Source: CAWAND01 sp963807065 (GTDB lineage Bacteria; Chloroflexota; Anaerolineae; Anaerolineales; E44-bin32). From it: a stretch of 64,000 nucleotides of DNA. Within the stretch, counting starts at the first letter, position 1. Each line of letters starts with the position of its first letter. Location: positions 1,302,001 through 1,366,000 of the forward strand of contig CAWDZQ010000004.1 in the NCBI GenBank assembly GCA_963807065.1, in the 5' to 3' direction. Below the pieces are notes generated by a model that saw only the letters and a list, made by a program, of their open reading frames with translations, had not been told where the DNA came from and searched no databases. Positions 49,859-58,843 of this stretch are shown in pieces. A program made the position numbers and the translations under genes.

Positions 49859-51919
49859 CTAAATCTCCTGTTCGCGCATTCGGGTGACCTCGCTGACGGC
49901 GACCTTGGTGTTGGCCAGGAGGAAACGACGGGCATAATCCTGGTTGCGCCACTCAAATGCCGTTTCCGTGCCTTCGGTATCACCGGGCACCCGCAAGGTT
50001 GATTTGACATACTCGGAATCCGGAGGCTTGGGCAACCGGCTGGCCCGTAACAGCAGCGGGACGGCCGGCACCACGTATCCTAGCCCGGCCAAAACGGTTA
50101 GTCCGAGCAGGGCCGGGACGAAGTTTTCGCGCAAGTTGATGAAACCGAAGAGCAGAACACAGACCACCAGGACCAGCGCTACCAACACCCCGATCAGGTG
50201 GGCTTGAAGCTGGGCAGTGCGCTGTTCCTCCGAGCGGGCCGAGGCGCGGGCCTTGCAGTCGGCGCAAACGGGGATGCGGAGCGTCCCGATCTGGCGGTCG
50301 CCGACGCCGGACAGGGTGATGGAGGCCAGGATGGGCAGGCGAGCCGCGGCGGGCGAGAACAGGCAGTGGGCGCAGGTTGACTCAGGATATCGAACTCTCG
50401 ATCCCTTGACCACGACGCGGTAGCGGTTGCCGGGAGGTGGTTCGTGGTGTTCAGCTTCCCCTTGGCTTGGTTCCTCGCCGGGGGGTTCTTCCTTCGGCGG
50501 CGGACCCTTAGCGCCGCCCCAGTATGCCTTGGCCATTTCAGCCTTAACGCCGCCAACGAGCGCTGGTTCGGAGGATTCGGCGGGCGTTTCATCTTTTTTG
50601 GATTCTTCCGGCTGATGATCCGCAGCCTCTTCACCCGAGTCCGGAGGTTCGGCGGCAGGCATGGCAGCGGGTACATCGGAGGTGGGCATCTCGGCGGCGG
50701 GGTCTTCGATCGCCTTTGTGGCCTCGTCCGGTAGATCGAAGGCATCGCTGGCCCAATCGCTGGCTTCGAATGGGGCGACGGTCGGCGGCTTTGATTGATC
50801 AGCCTCGTCCGGGGCGGCATCCCAAGGGAACTTGGAGATCTGGAGCCGTTTGTCCACAGGAGGCTCAAGCGGGATGGAGTCTTTAGGCTGCGGCGTGCCC
50901 CAAGTGTGCAGGCGCTCACCAGTGTCCTGGTCGGCCTCGACAGGCTGCTGCGGTTCATCTTCGGCCCGCGGCTGGTCCTGTGACTCGGGCGGGAGGTCCT
51001 CATCGGCAGCTTGAATGTCGGTGGCCCAAGGCGGGGGCTCGGGAAGTTCGGCCGTCTTGACTTCCGATGTCGGATAAGGTTCATCCCCCCATATGCTGTC
51101 CAGCAAATCCTCTTCATCTCCCAGGACGGATTCTTTCGGGGAGACATCCGGCTCGTCGAAAAAGGCTGGCTCGGCCGTTCCTTCGGGCTCCGCTTCCATC
51201 TCGGATGGGGTCGTATCCTGGTCAAGTCCTTCATTCAATGTCTGGTCAAAACCTGGGCTGAATTCGTCGGGCGGCTCATCTGAGGGCTCGATCGTCGAGG
51301 TCTCGCTGATTGGGCTTGGCTGATGGCTCGGCGCGTCATCGGGGCCGGCAGCGTCTTGCGGTGTGGGGGGCCAAGCGGAGACTTCGGGTTGGTCCGGCAA
51401 CGCGGGCTTGGCGGATGGTGCCTCGGTCGGGCTGGGTTTGGCGGCCCAAAGGTCAACCGCAGGCTTCTCTTCGCCGGCGGGAAGTGCCTCCAGACCTTCA
51501 TCGTGGGCCGATTCCCCATCGATCGGCGCCGAAAGCGGGCTTTCGTGGGTCAGGCTCTCGATGGCTGGAGGGGCGGCCGGTGCTGGCGGCGCCTCAGGCT
51601 CGGCAGGGGGCGGTGGGGCTGCCAAAGATCCGGGGGCCGCTGGCGACCGCTCTGAGCCGGCCTTACGGTCGATGGCCTCGGGCCAAACCCACTGCTGCAG
51701 AGCGAAATGGCGGGTCTCGGGATACTGCGCCGGGATCTTGCCGTACATGACGCGTTCGCCGCCTTCTTCCACAACGAAGGCGGAGCTGCAGTTGTCGCAG
51801 TTGACGTAGTCCGGGTAAGCATCAAGGTGGACGACGCGCAGGCGCTTCTGACCGCAGATAGCGCACGCCTGGTCCTGGCAGAAATCATCCGTGAGAGTCG
51901 AGCGAACTTTGGGGTTCAT
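49859..51919 (-). CDS. Large acidic, low-complexity zinc-ribbon membrane protein
   Basis: 686 residues. An N-terminal zinc-ribbon-like module (CAICGQKRLRVVHLDAYPDY, VNCDNC) is followed by about 400 residues of Pro/Glu/Asp/Ser-rich, probably disordered sequence. Another CxxC pair set (CAHCLFSPAA, CADCKARASA) then precedes two membrane segments (about 575-625) and a short cytoplasmic end. No enzyme domain. The long acidic spacer suggests a flexible tether. A TGTGA-N6-TCACA site lies 117 bases upstream of the ATG. Confidence 0.65.
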   Translation of the reverse strand: MNPKVRSTLTDDFCQDQACAICGQKRLRVVHLDAYPDYVNCDNCSSAFVVEEGGERVMYGKIPAQYPETRHFALQQWVWPEAIDRKAGSERSPAAPGSLAAPPPPAEPEAPPAPAAPPAIESLTHESPLSAPIDGESAHDEGLEALPAGEEKPAVDLWAAKPSPTEAPSAKPALPDQPEVSAWPPTPQDAAGPDDAPSHQPSPISETSTIEPSDEPPDEFSPGFDQTLNEGLDQDTTPSEMEAEPEGTAEPAFFDEPDVSPKESVLGDEEDLLDSIWGDEPYPTSEVKTAELPEPPPWATDIQAADEDLPPESQDQPRAEDEPQQPVEADQDTGERLHTWGTPQPKDSIPLEPPVDKRLQISKFPWDAAPDEADQSKPPTVAPFEASDWASDAFDLPDEATKAIEDPAAEMPTSDVPAAMPAAEPPDSGEEAADHQPEESKKDETPAESSEPALVGGVKAEMAKAYWGGAKGPPPKEEPPGEEPSQGEAEHHEPPPGNRYRVVVKGSRVRYPESTCAHCLFSPAAARLPILASITLSGVGDRQIGTLRIPVCADCKARASARSEEQRTAQLQAHLIGVLVALVLVVCVLLFGFINLRENFVPALLGLTVLAGLGYVVPAVPLLLRASRLPKPPDSEYVKSTLRVPGDTEGTETAFEWRNQDYARRFLLANTKVAVSEVTRMREQEI

Positions 51920-52035
51920 GGGGGCTACGCCATGGTCTCTAATCGGGTGATGTGGTCAAGAATTTATCACACACTACTAAAGAGGGCAATTTGACCTCAT
52001 TCCCATATCAGGAAACAAGGGGCCCATCATTCCGG

Positions 52036-52053
52036 TTGTGAAAAGTCTCACAA
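52036..52053. promoter_or_regulatory. CRP/Rex-type palindrome upstream of the acidic zinc-ribbon gene
   Basis: TTGTGAAAAGTCTCACAA: perfect TGTGA-N6-TCACA with T and A flanks. It overlaps the stop codon of the acyl-CoA synthetase gene and lies 117 bases before the ATG at 51919. Confidence 0.55.
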
Positions 52054-54149
52054 ACTCGAACCCACTCGGATCCGAATATCGAGCGCCGAAGCACCCTTGC
52101 CGCGGGCGAAGACACGCAGCGGATTGATTTCAACTTCCATCAGCGACGGCAGATCGCGCGCCATCTGTCCCAGGGCGGCCAGGCCATCGGCGACGGCCTG
52201 GCGATCCCCGGCGGGGAGGTGGCGGTAACCATCCAGTCGGCGCCCGGCCCAGGTGCTCTCCAACATCTTGGCGAGTTCATGGGGCTGGAGAGGCGGCAAG
52301 GCGAAGGCCGTGTCGCGCAGGCCCTCGACTTCGACGCCGCCGGAACCGAACATCAGCAGAGGGCCAAACTGGGGGTCACGGACCATCCCCAGGATCACTT
52401 CTTGGCCGCGGCTCAGCATCGCCTGGACCAGGACGCCTGTGATCTTGGCGTCGGGTGCGGCTTGCTTGGTCCGTTGGGTGACGTTGATGTAGGCCAATCG
52501 GACCTGGGAGGCGTCGGCCAGGTCGAGGGCCACACCTCCGGCTTCGGACTTATGGGTCAGTTGGTCGGCGACGACCTTCATCGCCACCGGGAATCCGATT
52601 TCCTCAGCGGCTTCAACGGCTTCCTCCGCAGAATGGGCTAATCGGGATTCCGGCAGCGACAGGCCGTAGGCGTGCGCCAGCTCGAGACACACATCCGGCG
52701 GCAGCAATCCTTCTTTCACCGGGCAAAGGTCCAAGCTTTGACGGGCGGCATCGGCATCGGCGACGGGCGGCTCCAGCGCGGCCTCATCGGGCTGTGCCAG
52801 GCGCTCCGAGCGGTCAACGAGCACCTTCAGGGCTGAAGCAGCCCGCTCAGGAAAGCGGTAATCGGGGACGCGCGCCTGGCGGAAGAGGCGGGCCGCCTGA
52901 AGAATGAGGTCCTCACCCATCAACGCCACCACCACCGGCTTCTGGGCCATCTGGATCTCCGGGATCAGGGCGGCGGCGACGTCGGCGGCGGTGCTGACGG
53001 GAGGCGGCGGAAGGATGACCATCGCGGCGTCGACCTGGCTGTCGTCGAGGAGCAGCCGCAGCGCATGGGCGTACTCGTGCGGACCGGCCGAGGCGAGCAT
53101 GTCCACAGGGTTGCGCAGGCTGGCGGCCGCCGGAAGCAAATCGGCCAGGGCTGCATGGGTGGTTGGGCTGAGATCCGAGAGCGCCAGGCCCTGGGCGTCA
53201 AGGGCATCGGCCGCAATTGCTCCCGGCCCGCCAGCATTGGTGAGCACAGCCACCTTGCGACCCGTGGGGAGAGGACACCAGGCTAAGGCCCGTGCCCAGT
53301 CGAAGAGCGCCTCGCTGGTGGGGGCGCGCAGGACCCCGGCCTTGCGCAGAGCCGCTTCGAACGCCGCCTCCTCGCCGGCCAAAGCGCCGGTGTGAGAGGC
53401 GACCGCCGCGCGCCGCGCGGCGATCGGCCGACCTTGATAGCCACGATGGGTTTGTCTTTCGACACCGCCGAAGCTTGTTGAACAAAGGTTGAGCCATCCC
53501 CGACACCCTCCAGGTACAGGGCGACCACTCGGGTCTCCGGATCGGCAGCCGTCGGTGCCAGCACATCGGACTCGGTCAGGTCCATCTGGTTGCCCAGGCT
53601 GACAAGGCGTGACAGGCCGAAGCCCTGACCGCGCGCCCAATCGATGACGGCTTCGCAGATGGCTCCGGAGTGTGAAATGAAGGCGATATCGCCTGGGATC
53701 GGACCCGGGAGGGGCAGAAAAGTGGTGTCGATCGGGAGGTGGGTATCGAGGTACCCGATGCAGTTGGGACCGATGATGCGGATGCCGTAGCGGCCGGCGA
53801 TCTCCATGCAGGCCCTTTCCAGTTCGGCGCCTTCTGAGCCGGTTTCGCGGAACCCACCCGAGCCGATGATCACGGCGTGTATGCCGCGCTTTCCACAGTC
53901 CTCCAGGGCACCCGGGACCGAGGCGGCAGGGATGATGATCATGGCCAGGTCGACGGGGTCGGGGATCTCGGCCACCGAGCGCACCATCGGGCGGCCGAAC
54001 AGCTCACCGCCGGAGGGGTTGACGAAGTGGAGTGCCCCGCCGTAGCCGGACATCACCAGATTGCGTGCCACACCATAGCCCAGCTTGGATGGGGTCTGCG
54101 AGGCTCCGATGACCGCTACGCCGCGCGGATCGAACAAGGCTTCAAGCAT
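52048..54149 (-). CDS. NDP-forming acyl-CoA synthetase (acetate-CoA ligase, ADP-forming type), frame-broken
   Basis: The frame from 54149 reads the CoA-binding and CoA-ligase domains (FDPRGVAVIGASQTPSKLGY, IGPNCIGYLDTH, FISHSGAICEAVIDWA, KPIVAIKVGRS). Within about 53405-53428, a CGCGCGGCG-rich run, the continuation shifts to another frame (RRAAVASHTGALAGEEAAFE), which then reads the ATP-grasp domain to the stop (GFPVAMKVVADQLTHKSEAG, GVLVQAMLSRGQEVILG). One base seems to be missing. Joined, it is about 700 residues. The enzyme makes ATP and a free acid from acyl-CoA, useful for fermentation. AGGAG precedes the ATG. Confidence 0.85.
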
Positions 54150-54354
54150 GCGGCGCTCCTGCCCGCGCCGGGGAACTTCCCAGCGCCGGGCCGCGTTTTG
54201 ACGATGCAGGCGCCGCACCCTGTCGGCGCCCTTGGCGGCCCCATGATAGCACCGGCGGGCGGAGGGGCAAAGAAACACCGGGCGCCAGGCAGAGAGCCCC
54301 AAGCCCGGGGTTCGCTGTTTGCTGGAAAAGCCTTGGGAGGCAGGTCGTTAAATT

Positions 54355-54385
54355 CGTACGGGCACGGCGTCGCCGTGCCCGTACG
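54355..54385. repeat. 31-base near-perfect palindrome
   Basis: A 15-bp arm CGTACGGGCACGGCG and its exact complement meet around a single T. There is no T-run, so it does not look like a simple terminator. It lies between the acyl-CoA synthetase start and the DUF2892 gene end; REP-like or regulatory function is possible. Confidence 0.6.
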
Positions 54386-54423
54386 TAGATTGGAGGATTG
54401 ACTGCACCCCTGGGAGAGGGGTC

Positions 54424-54654
54424 CTAATCGAGCTGGGCGCGCAGATCCTCGCCCTTGAGCGGCGTTCCCATGAACAATGCGCTGATCAAGCAGACGTCAA
54501 ACAACCCAGCCACCAGGGGCACCAGGCCGACCACGGCCACAACGATCCCCCAAATGCCGCCGATCCAAAGCCATCCGGCCACCACAAGTGCTGTGCCGAC
54601 AACAATCCGAAGCAGACGTCCCGACATGCTCGACATGAACTTTCCGAAACCCAT
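54424..54654 (-). CDS. DUF2892 inner-membrane protein
   Basis: 76 residues with two closely spaced membrane segments (about 14-31 and 34-55) and the family pattern GRLLRIVVGTALVVAG and LVAGLFDVCLISALFM, including a conserved Cys near the end. Similar domains are fused to rhodaneses in YgaP. Function unknown. A TGTGA-N6-TCACA palindrome lies 86 bases before the ATG. Confidence 0.85.
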   Translation of the reverse strand: MGFGKFMSSMSGRLLRIVVGTALVVAGWLWIGGIWGIVVAVVGLVPLVAGLFDVCLISALFMGTPLKGEDLRAQLD

Positions 54655-54739
54655 TTCCTTATTCTCCTATGCGTCTAATGTTGATTGCACACCTTTAGAC
54701 GCTTAATCCGTCGAAAGGTTACAGGCGGGACACAGCCGG

Positions 54740-54757
54740 TTGTGATGAGTTTCACAA
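54740..54757. promoter_or_regulatory. CRP/Rex-type palindrome upstream of the DUF2892 gene
   Basis: TTGTGATGAGTTTCACAA: perfect TGTGA-N6-TCACA with T and A flanks, between the end of the ABC exporter operon and the DUF2892 gene. Confidence 0.55.
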
Positions 54758-54793
54758 AGGACGGTCACGGATTGCGGTCCCTATCCCTGGCGC

Positions 54794-56611
54794 TTAATCC
54801 CCGAGTGCTGCCTGGCGGGCGCGCTCGACGTACTCCAGCGACTGGTGCCTAAAGTACGTGTTGTATAGCTCAGCATAATGGCCCCCCTGGGCCAGAAGGT
54901 CGTCGTGGTCACCTTCTTCGATGATGTGGCCCAGGCGGAGCACGATAATCCGATCGGAGGCTTTGACGGTCGACAAGCGGTGGGCGATCAGGATTGATGT
55001 GGCTTCGGAAAGCACCAGCTGCAGCGCCTCCTGGATCTGGGTTTCCGTGAACGGGTCGATGTTGGCCGTGGCCTCGTCCAGGATGAAGATGGCCGGCTTC
55101 TGGACCAGGACGCGCATCAAGGACACCAGCTGGCGTTGGCCCATTGACAGCCGGCCGCCTCGCTCGCCCACCTCCGTGTCGAGCCCCTCCGGGAGGGTCT
55201 CCACCCAATCGCCGCCGCCGATTTTGGCCGCCATATCTTCGATTTCGCCCCGAGGCGTCTCAGCGCGGGCGTAGCGGATGTTATCTAAAACCGTGCCGGA
55301 GAAGAGAAAGGGGACCTGGGACACGATGCCGAGCTGGCGCCGGTAGGCGCGCAGATCGAGATCACGAATGTCCATCCCATCCACCAAGAGGCGTCCGCCC
55401 TGAAACTCGTAGAAACGGGCGATCAGCTTGGCGATCGAAGACTTCCCGGCGCCGGTGTGCCCGACCAGGGCCAGGTTCTCGCCGGCCCGAATATGCAGAT
55501 TGAAATCCTTTAGGACGGGTTCGTCCGGAAGGTAATTGAAGTCCAGGTGATCGAAGACGATCTCGCCGTGCAGGGTCGGCACCGGTTGTTGGTCGGTCTG
55601 CACCACGGCCGATTCGGCATCGATCAAAGCGAAGACGCGTTCCGCGGCGGATAGTCCCTGCTGGACCTGGCTCCAGAACGCCGACAGGTTCAGCATCGGC
55701 GACCAAAAGCGATCCAGGCTGTTGATGAACAGGTACCAGGCGCCGAAGGTGATGATCCCCTGGGCGACGTTGAGACCGCCGACGTAGACTAGGGTGGCGG
55801 TGGCGATGCCGGCAAGGGCGTTGAGGGTGGGGAAAACCAAGGACAGCACAAAGCCGCGGCGCACGTTGGTGCGATAGGAGACCCAATTGACCTGGTCGAA
55901 CTCCCCATAAATGGTGGCTTCCTGGCGGAAGTTCTTGGCCACGCCGATCCCGGTGACGGCCTCTTTGATGGCGGCGTTGACATTGGCCATCGCGCGCATA
56001 CCCTGGCGGGTGACGATTTGGGCCAGGTGACGAAAGCCGTACGAGAAGAGGAAGACCAGCGGCATAACCGCCAGGAGCCAGGGGATCATGCGCAACTCAA
56101 TGCGCGCCAGCACCAGCAGGAGAATGGCCGATTCCACGATCTGGCTGGAGAGGTCGGTGACCAGAACTACCACCTGGGAGAAATCCTGCGTATCGGAGGT
56201 GATCCGGCTGACGACGCGCCCGGACGTGAACTCGTCGTAGAACGACAGGTCATGTTCGGCGGCAGCGTTGAAGGCATCCTCGCGCAGTGCCAGCATCACA
56301 TCGTTCACGGTCCGGGTGGTGAGGCGGCGGCCGAACCAGTTGCCGGCCCAGACCAGCACCCCCAGGATCAGAACCAGGGTTCCCAGCAGGGTGATCATCC
56401 CAGGGGACCCTTGACTGGACATCAAGTCGACCCCGTAGGCCACCACGATCGGAGTGGCGGCCCCGGCCGCTGCCACCCATAGCAAGCCAGACACGATACC
56501 TGCCAGGCGCCGCCCGTGTGGGCGGAAATAGGCCGCCATCCGCCCCACGAGCTGGCGGTCGGAATAGCTTCGGTCGTAGGCTTCGGCGTCGAGCCCGGTA
56601 AAGAAGCCCAA
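54794..56611 (-). CDS. ABC exporter half-transporter, catalytic-type NBD (partner 2)
   Basis: 605 residues: six-segment type IV exporter membrane domain (about 30-330), then an ATPase domain with Walker A GHTGAGKSSIAK, Walker B IFILDEATANID carrying the catalytic Glu, and switch His in IAHRLST. Its signature is altered, LSMGQRQ. The TTG start lies two bases after the stop of the upstream half-transporter. The altered signature here pairs with the altered Walker B of the partner, so a heterodimer with one degenerate site is expected. Substrate unknown (lipid, drug or peptide). Confidence 0.92.
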   Translation of the reverse strand: MGFFTGLDAEAYDRSYSDRQLVGRMAAYFRPHGRRLAGIVSGLLWVAAAGAATPIVVAYGVDLMSSQGSPGMITLLGTLVLILGVLVWAGNWFGRRLTTRTVNDVMLALREDAFNAAAEHDLSFYDEFTSGRVVSRITSDTQDFSQVVVLVTDLSSQIVESAILLLVLARIELRMIPWLLAVMPLVFLFSYGFRHLAQIVTRQGMRAMANVNAAIKEAVTGIGVAKNFRQEATIYGEFDQVNWVSYRTNVRRGFVLSLVFPTLNALAGIATATLVYVGGLNVAQGIITFGAWYLFINSLDRFWSPMLNLSAFWSQVQQGLSAAERVFALIDAESAVVQTDQQPVPTLHGEIVFDHLDFNYLPDEPVLKDFNLHIRAGENLALVGHTGAGKSSIAKLIARFYEFQGGRLLVDGMDIRDLDLRAYRRQLGIVSQVPFLFSGTVLDNIRYARAETPRGEIEDMAAKIGGGDWVETLPEGLDTEVGERGGRLSMGQRQLVSLMRVLVQKPAIFILDEATANIDPFTETQIQEALQLVLSEATSILIAHRLSTVKASDRIIVLRLGHIIEEGDHDDLLAQGGHYAELYNTYFRHQSLEYVERARQAALGD

Positions 56612-56613
56612 GG

Positions 56614-58392
56614 TTATGTTTCCCCTTCCCGGGTGAAGATGCGCCGGTAGGGCTCCGAGGTCTCCATCAGCTCGGTGTGAGTCCCGGCGGCAGACAGCCG
56701 GCCCTTTCGCATCACCAAAATGAGATCCGCCCAGCGGATTTGGGACAGACGATGTGTAATCAGCAGCGTGGTGCGGCCCTGGGCGGCGCGGAATATCGCC
56801 CGTTGGATCTCGTCTTCGGTGGCGCTGTCGATCGAGCTGGTGGCGTCGTCCAGGATCAGGATCCTCGGCTCGGTAAGGAAGGCGCGCGCCAGGGCAATGC
56901 GTTGGCGCTGGCCCCCAGAAAGTGTCACGCCTCGTTCGCCGACCTCGGTCTGGTAACCATTCTGGAAACTTCGGATGAACTCGTCGGCCTGAGCGGCCTG
57001 GGCGGCGGCCTCAATCGCAGCCGATGATGCCCCCGGTGCGCCGAACCCGATGTTCCCGGCGATGGTTCGGGTGAACAGGAACACGTCCTGTTCGATCATC
57101 GAGATTCCCTGGCGCAGCGATTCGAGATCCCATTTGCGGACGTCGATTCCGTCCACAAGTACCACACCGTCCGTGACGTCATAGGTCCGGTTGAGCAGCT
57201 TGGCCAGAGTGGTCTTCCCGCTCCCGGTCTGCCCGACGATCGCGACGGTTTGTCCCGGGTCAACATGGAAGGAGACATCCTTGAGGACGGGCTCGTCCTG
57301 GCCGTAGGCATAAGTCACATGGCGAAAGTCGATCTCGCCGCGCATCTCTTCCCGACGTCCGGAGGGGTTGCGGTCGAGTTCGGTCCGGCGTGTGATCAGG
57401 TCGAGGATTCGCCGGCCGCTGGCCAGTCCGAGGGATACCTGGGAGTAGGCTCGCAAGGAGACGAAGGTCGGGAAGCCATACAGCTCGATCAAGCCAACAT
57501 AAGCGATCACCTGGCCGACGTTGATGGCACCCTGGTTGTACAGGATCAACGCGTGCAGCAGCGCCCCTCCGGTCGCCAGGCCGAGCAAGAGCAGGGGAAT
57601 GAACCGGGCCTCTACGTCTCCCTGGCGGACGAAGGCATCCCGGTATGCCCGGGCGTTGGCCGAGAAACGGGCCATCTCTTGGGGTTCCTGTGCATGCCCC
57701 TTGACGATCTCGATCCCGTCGAGGGACTCAGCCAGGCGGGCATTAAGATCACCGAAAGTCTGACGGACCGAATCCGAAATCGGCGCCAGCTCGTGCAGGT
57801 ACTGCCAGAGGGCTAGGACGTAGGCGATCATGAACAGGGCAGGGGTCAGCGCCAGCGCCGGATGAATGCTGGGCGCAACCAAGATGGGCATCAGCAGGAA
57901 GTTGCCTGAACCGACCACCAGGTTGATCCCCGGGCTGAACATCAGGTTGACTTCGCGGACGTCGTTGGTAGCGCGCGCCATCGTGTCGCCAACCGGCAGG
58001 AGGTTGTGAAAAGTCATGCTCTTGCCCAGAAGGCTCACGTAGAGTTCTTCGCGGATGTCGCGCTCCATGCGCTGGGCGACGACTTCGGCGCTGAAGTTCC
58101 GTCCCAGCTGCAGGACCCCACGCGCCACCTGCGACGCACCGAGGAGCAAGGCCAGGCGCAGGAGCTCCTGGATCATCGTCCCGTCGCCAAGGATCACGTT
58201 GAACGCTTGGCCGACGATGAGGGGCACGGCCGCAGCCAGGAGGGCATTACCGAAGGCTCCGGCAAGCATGACCAGCATGAGCCACCAGTGGAATCTCAGA
58301 TGTGAAACAAGCCACCGGGCAGGTGACCGGTGACTGAAGGTTCGTGCGTCCGGGAGAACGAATTCAGAAGAAGACAGTGCGTTTGATGTCAT
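56614..58392 (-). CDS. ABC exporter half-transporter, degenerate-type NBD (partner 1)
   Basis: 592 residues from the ATG at 58392. Membrane domain of six segments, then an ATPase domain: Walker A GQTGSGKTTLAK, signature LSGGQRQ (intact), Walker B ILILDDATSSID with Asp in place of the catalytic Glu, and His in LLITHRLSQ. Such substitution is typical of one subunit in heterodimeric exporters such as TmrAB or LmrCD. The start codon lacks a strong ribosome binding site; the frame is open to 58485. Confidence 0.91.
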   Translation of the reverse strand: MTSNALSSSEFVLPDARTFSHRSPARWLVSHLRFHWWLMLVMLAGAFGNALLAAAVPLIVGQAFNVILGDGTMIQELLRLALLLGASQVARGVLQLGRNFSAEVVAQRMERDIREELYVSLLGKSMTFHNLLPVGDTMARATNDVREVNLMFSPGINLVVGSGNFLLMPILVAPSIHPALALTPALFMIAYVLALWQYLHELAPISDSVRQTFGDLNARLAESLDGIEIVKGHAQEPQEMARFSANARAYRDAFVRQGDVEARFIPLLLLGLATGGALLHALILYNQGAINVGQVIAYVGLIELYGFPTFVSLRAYSQVSLGLASGRRILDLITRRTELDRNPSGRREEMRGEIDFRHVTYAYGQDEPVLKDVSFHVDPGQTVAIVGQTGSGKTTLAKLLNRTYDVTDGVVLVDGIDVRKWDLESLRQGISMIEQDVFLFTRTIAGNIGFGAPGASSAAIEAAAQAAQADEFIRSFQNGYQTEVGERGVTLSGGQRQRIALARAFLTEPRILILDDATSSIDSATEDEIQRAIFRAAQGRTTLLITHRLSQIRWADLILVMRKGRLSAAGTHTELMETSEPYRRIFTREGET

Positions 58393-58843
58393 GAGCTGGG
58401 CACGTCGTGGAGCGGCGCTGGAACAGGATACCACAGTGAAGCACGGCTCCCAGCTCCTAAGCCCCAGCCTCCAGCTTATGGACACCCCCAGCCGGTGTCC
58501 CCTTGTCTTCGTGAGCCATAAGGTCAGTGGACCCTCATGGCCTTTCTCGGCTGGCTCCGGCCGCCTCGAAATGAGGCGTCAAGAAGCCCTGAGGGCTGAG
58601 CACCAGGCCGGGTGCAGAGTCCTCGACCCGATGAAGGCAGCCCCCACGGTGCCAGGTGCAAGCAGCTAAAAGCTAGCAGATGTAAGCTGGATTTCGTACG
58701 AGGGCCTGTGGAGGAGAGAGCCAAAAGTAAACAGCGACCTCCAGCGAGCGGCTCGCCACGACACGATGATATCGCTGAGCCCAGCGGATTGACCCCTTCC
58801 ATCTATCGACGATTGAGAGAGAAACGAGGGGCGAGGTGCCGGC
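58393..58843. other. 451-base intergenic stretch without a recognised gene
   Basis: No reading frame here looks coding. A hairpin, GGACACC-cccagcc-GGTGTCC, lies near 58480-58500, and further inverted repeats are scattered through 58560-58700. It follows the end of alr (minus strand) and precedes the ABC exporter operon. Known RNA signatures (tmRNA, RNase P, SRP, tRNA) were looked for by eye and not found. Confidence 0.5.

Noticed and set aside
52048..54302. Two separate genes for CoA-binding and ATP-grasp subunits
   Set aside because: The two frames overlap inside a conserved segment and homology continues directly from one to the other, so a single frame-broken gene fits better.
58524..58802. 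92-codon minus-strand frame in the gap after alr
   Set aside because: Its composition is Ser/Arg/Gly/Pro-rich without family resemblance or ribosome binding site. Kept as gene-free.
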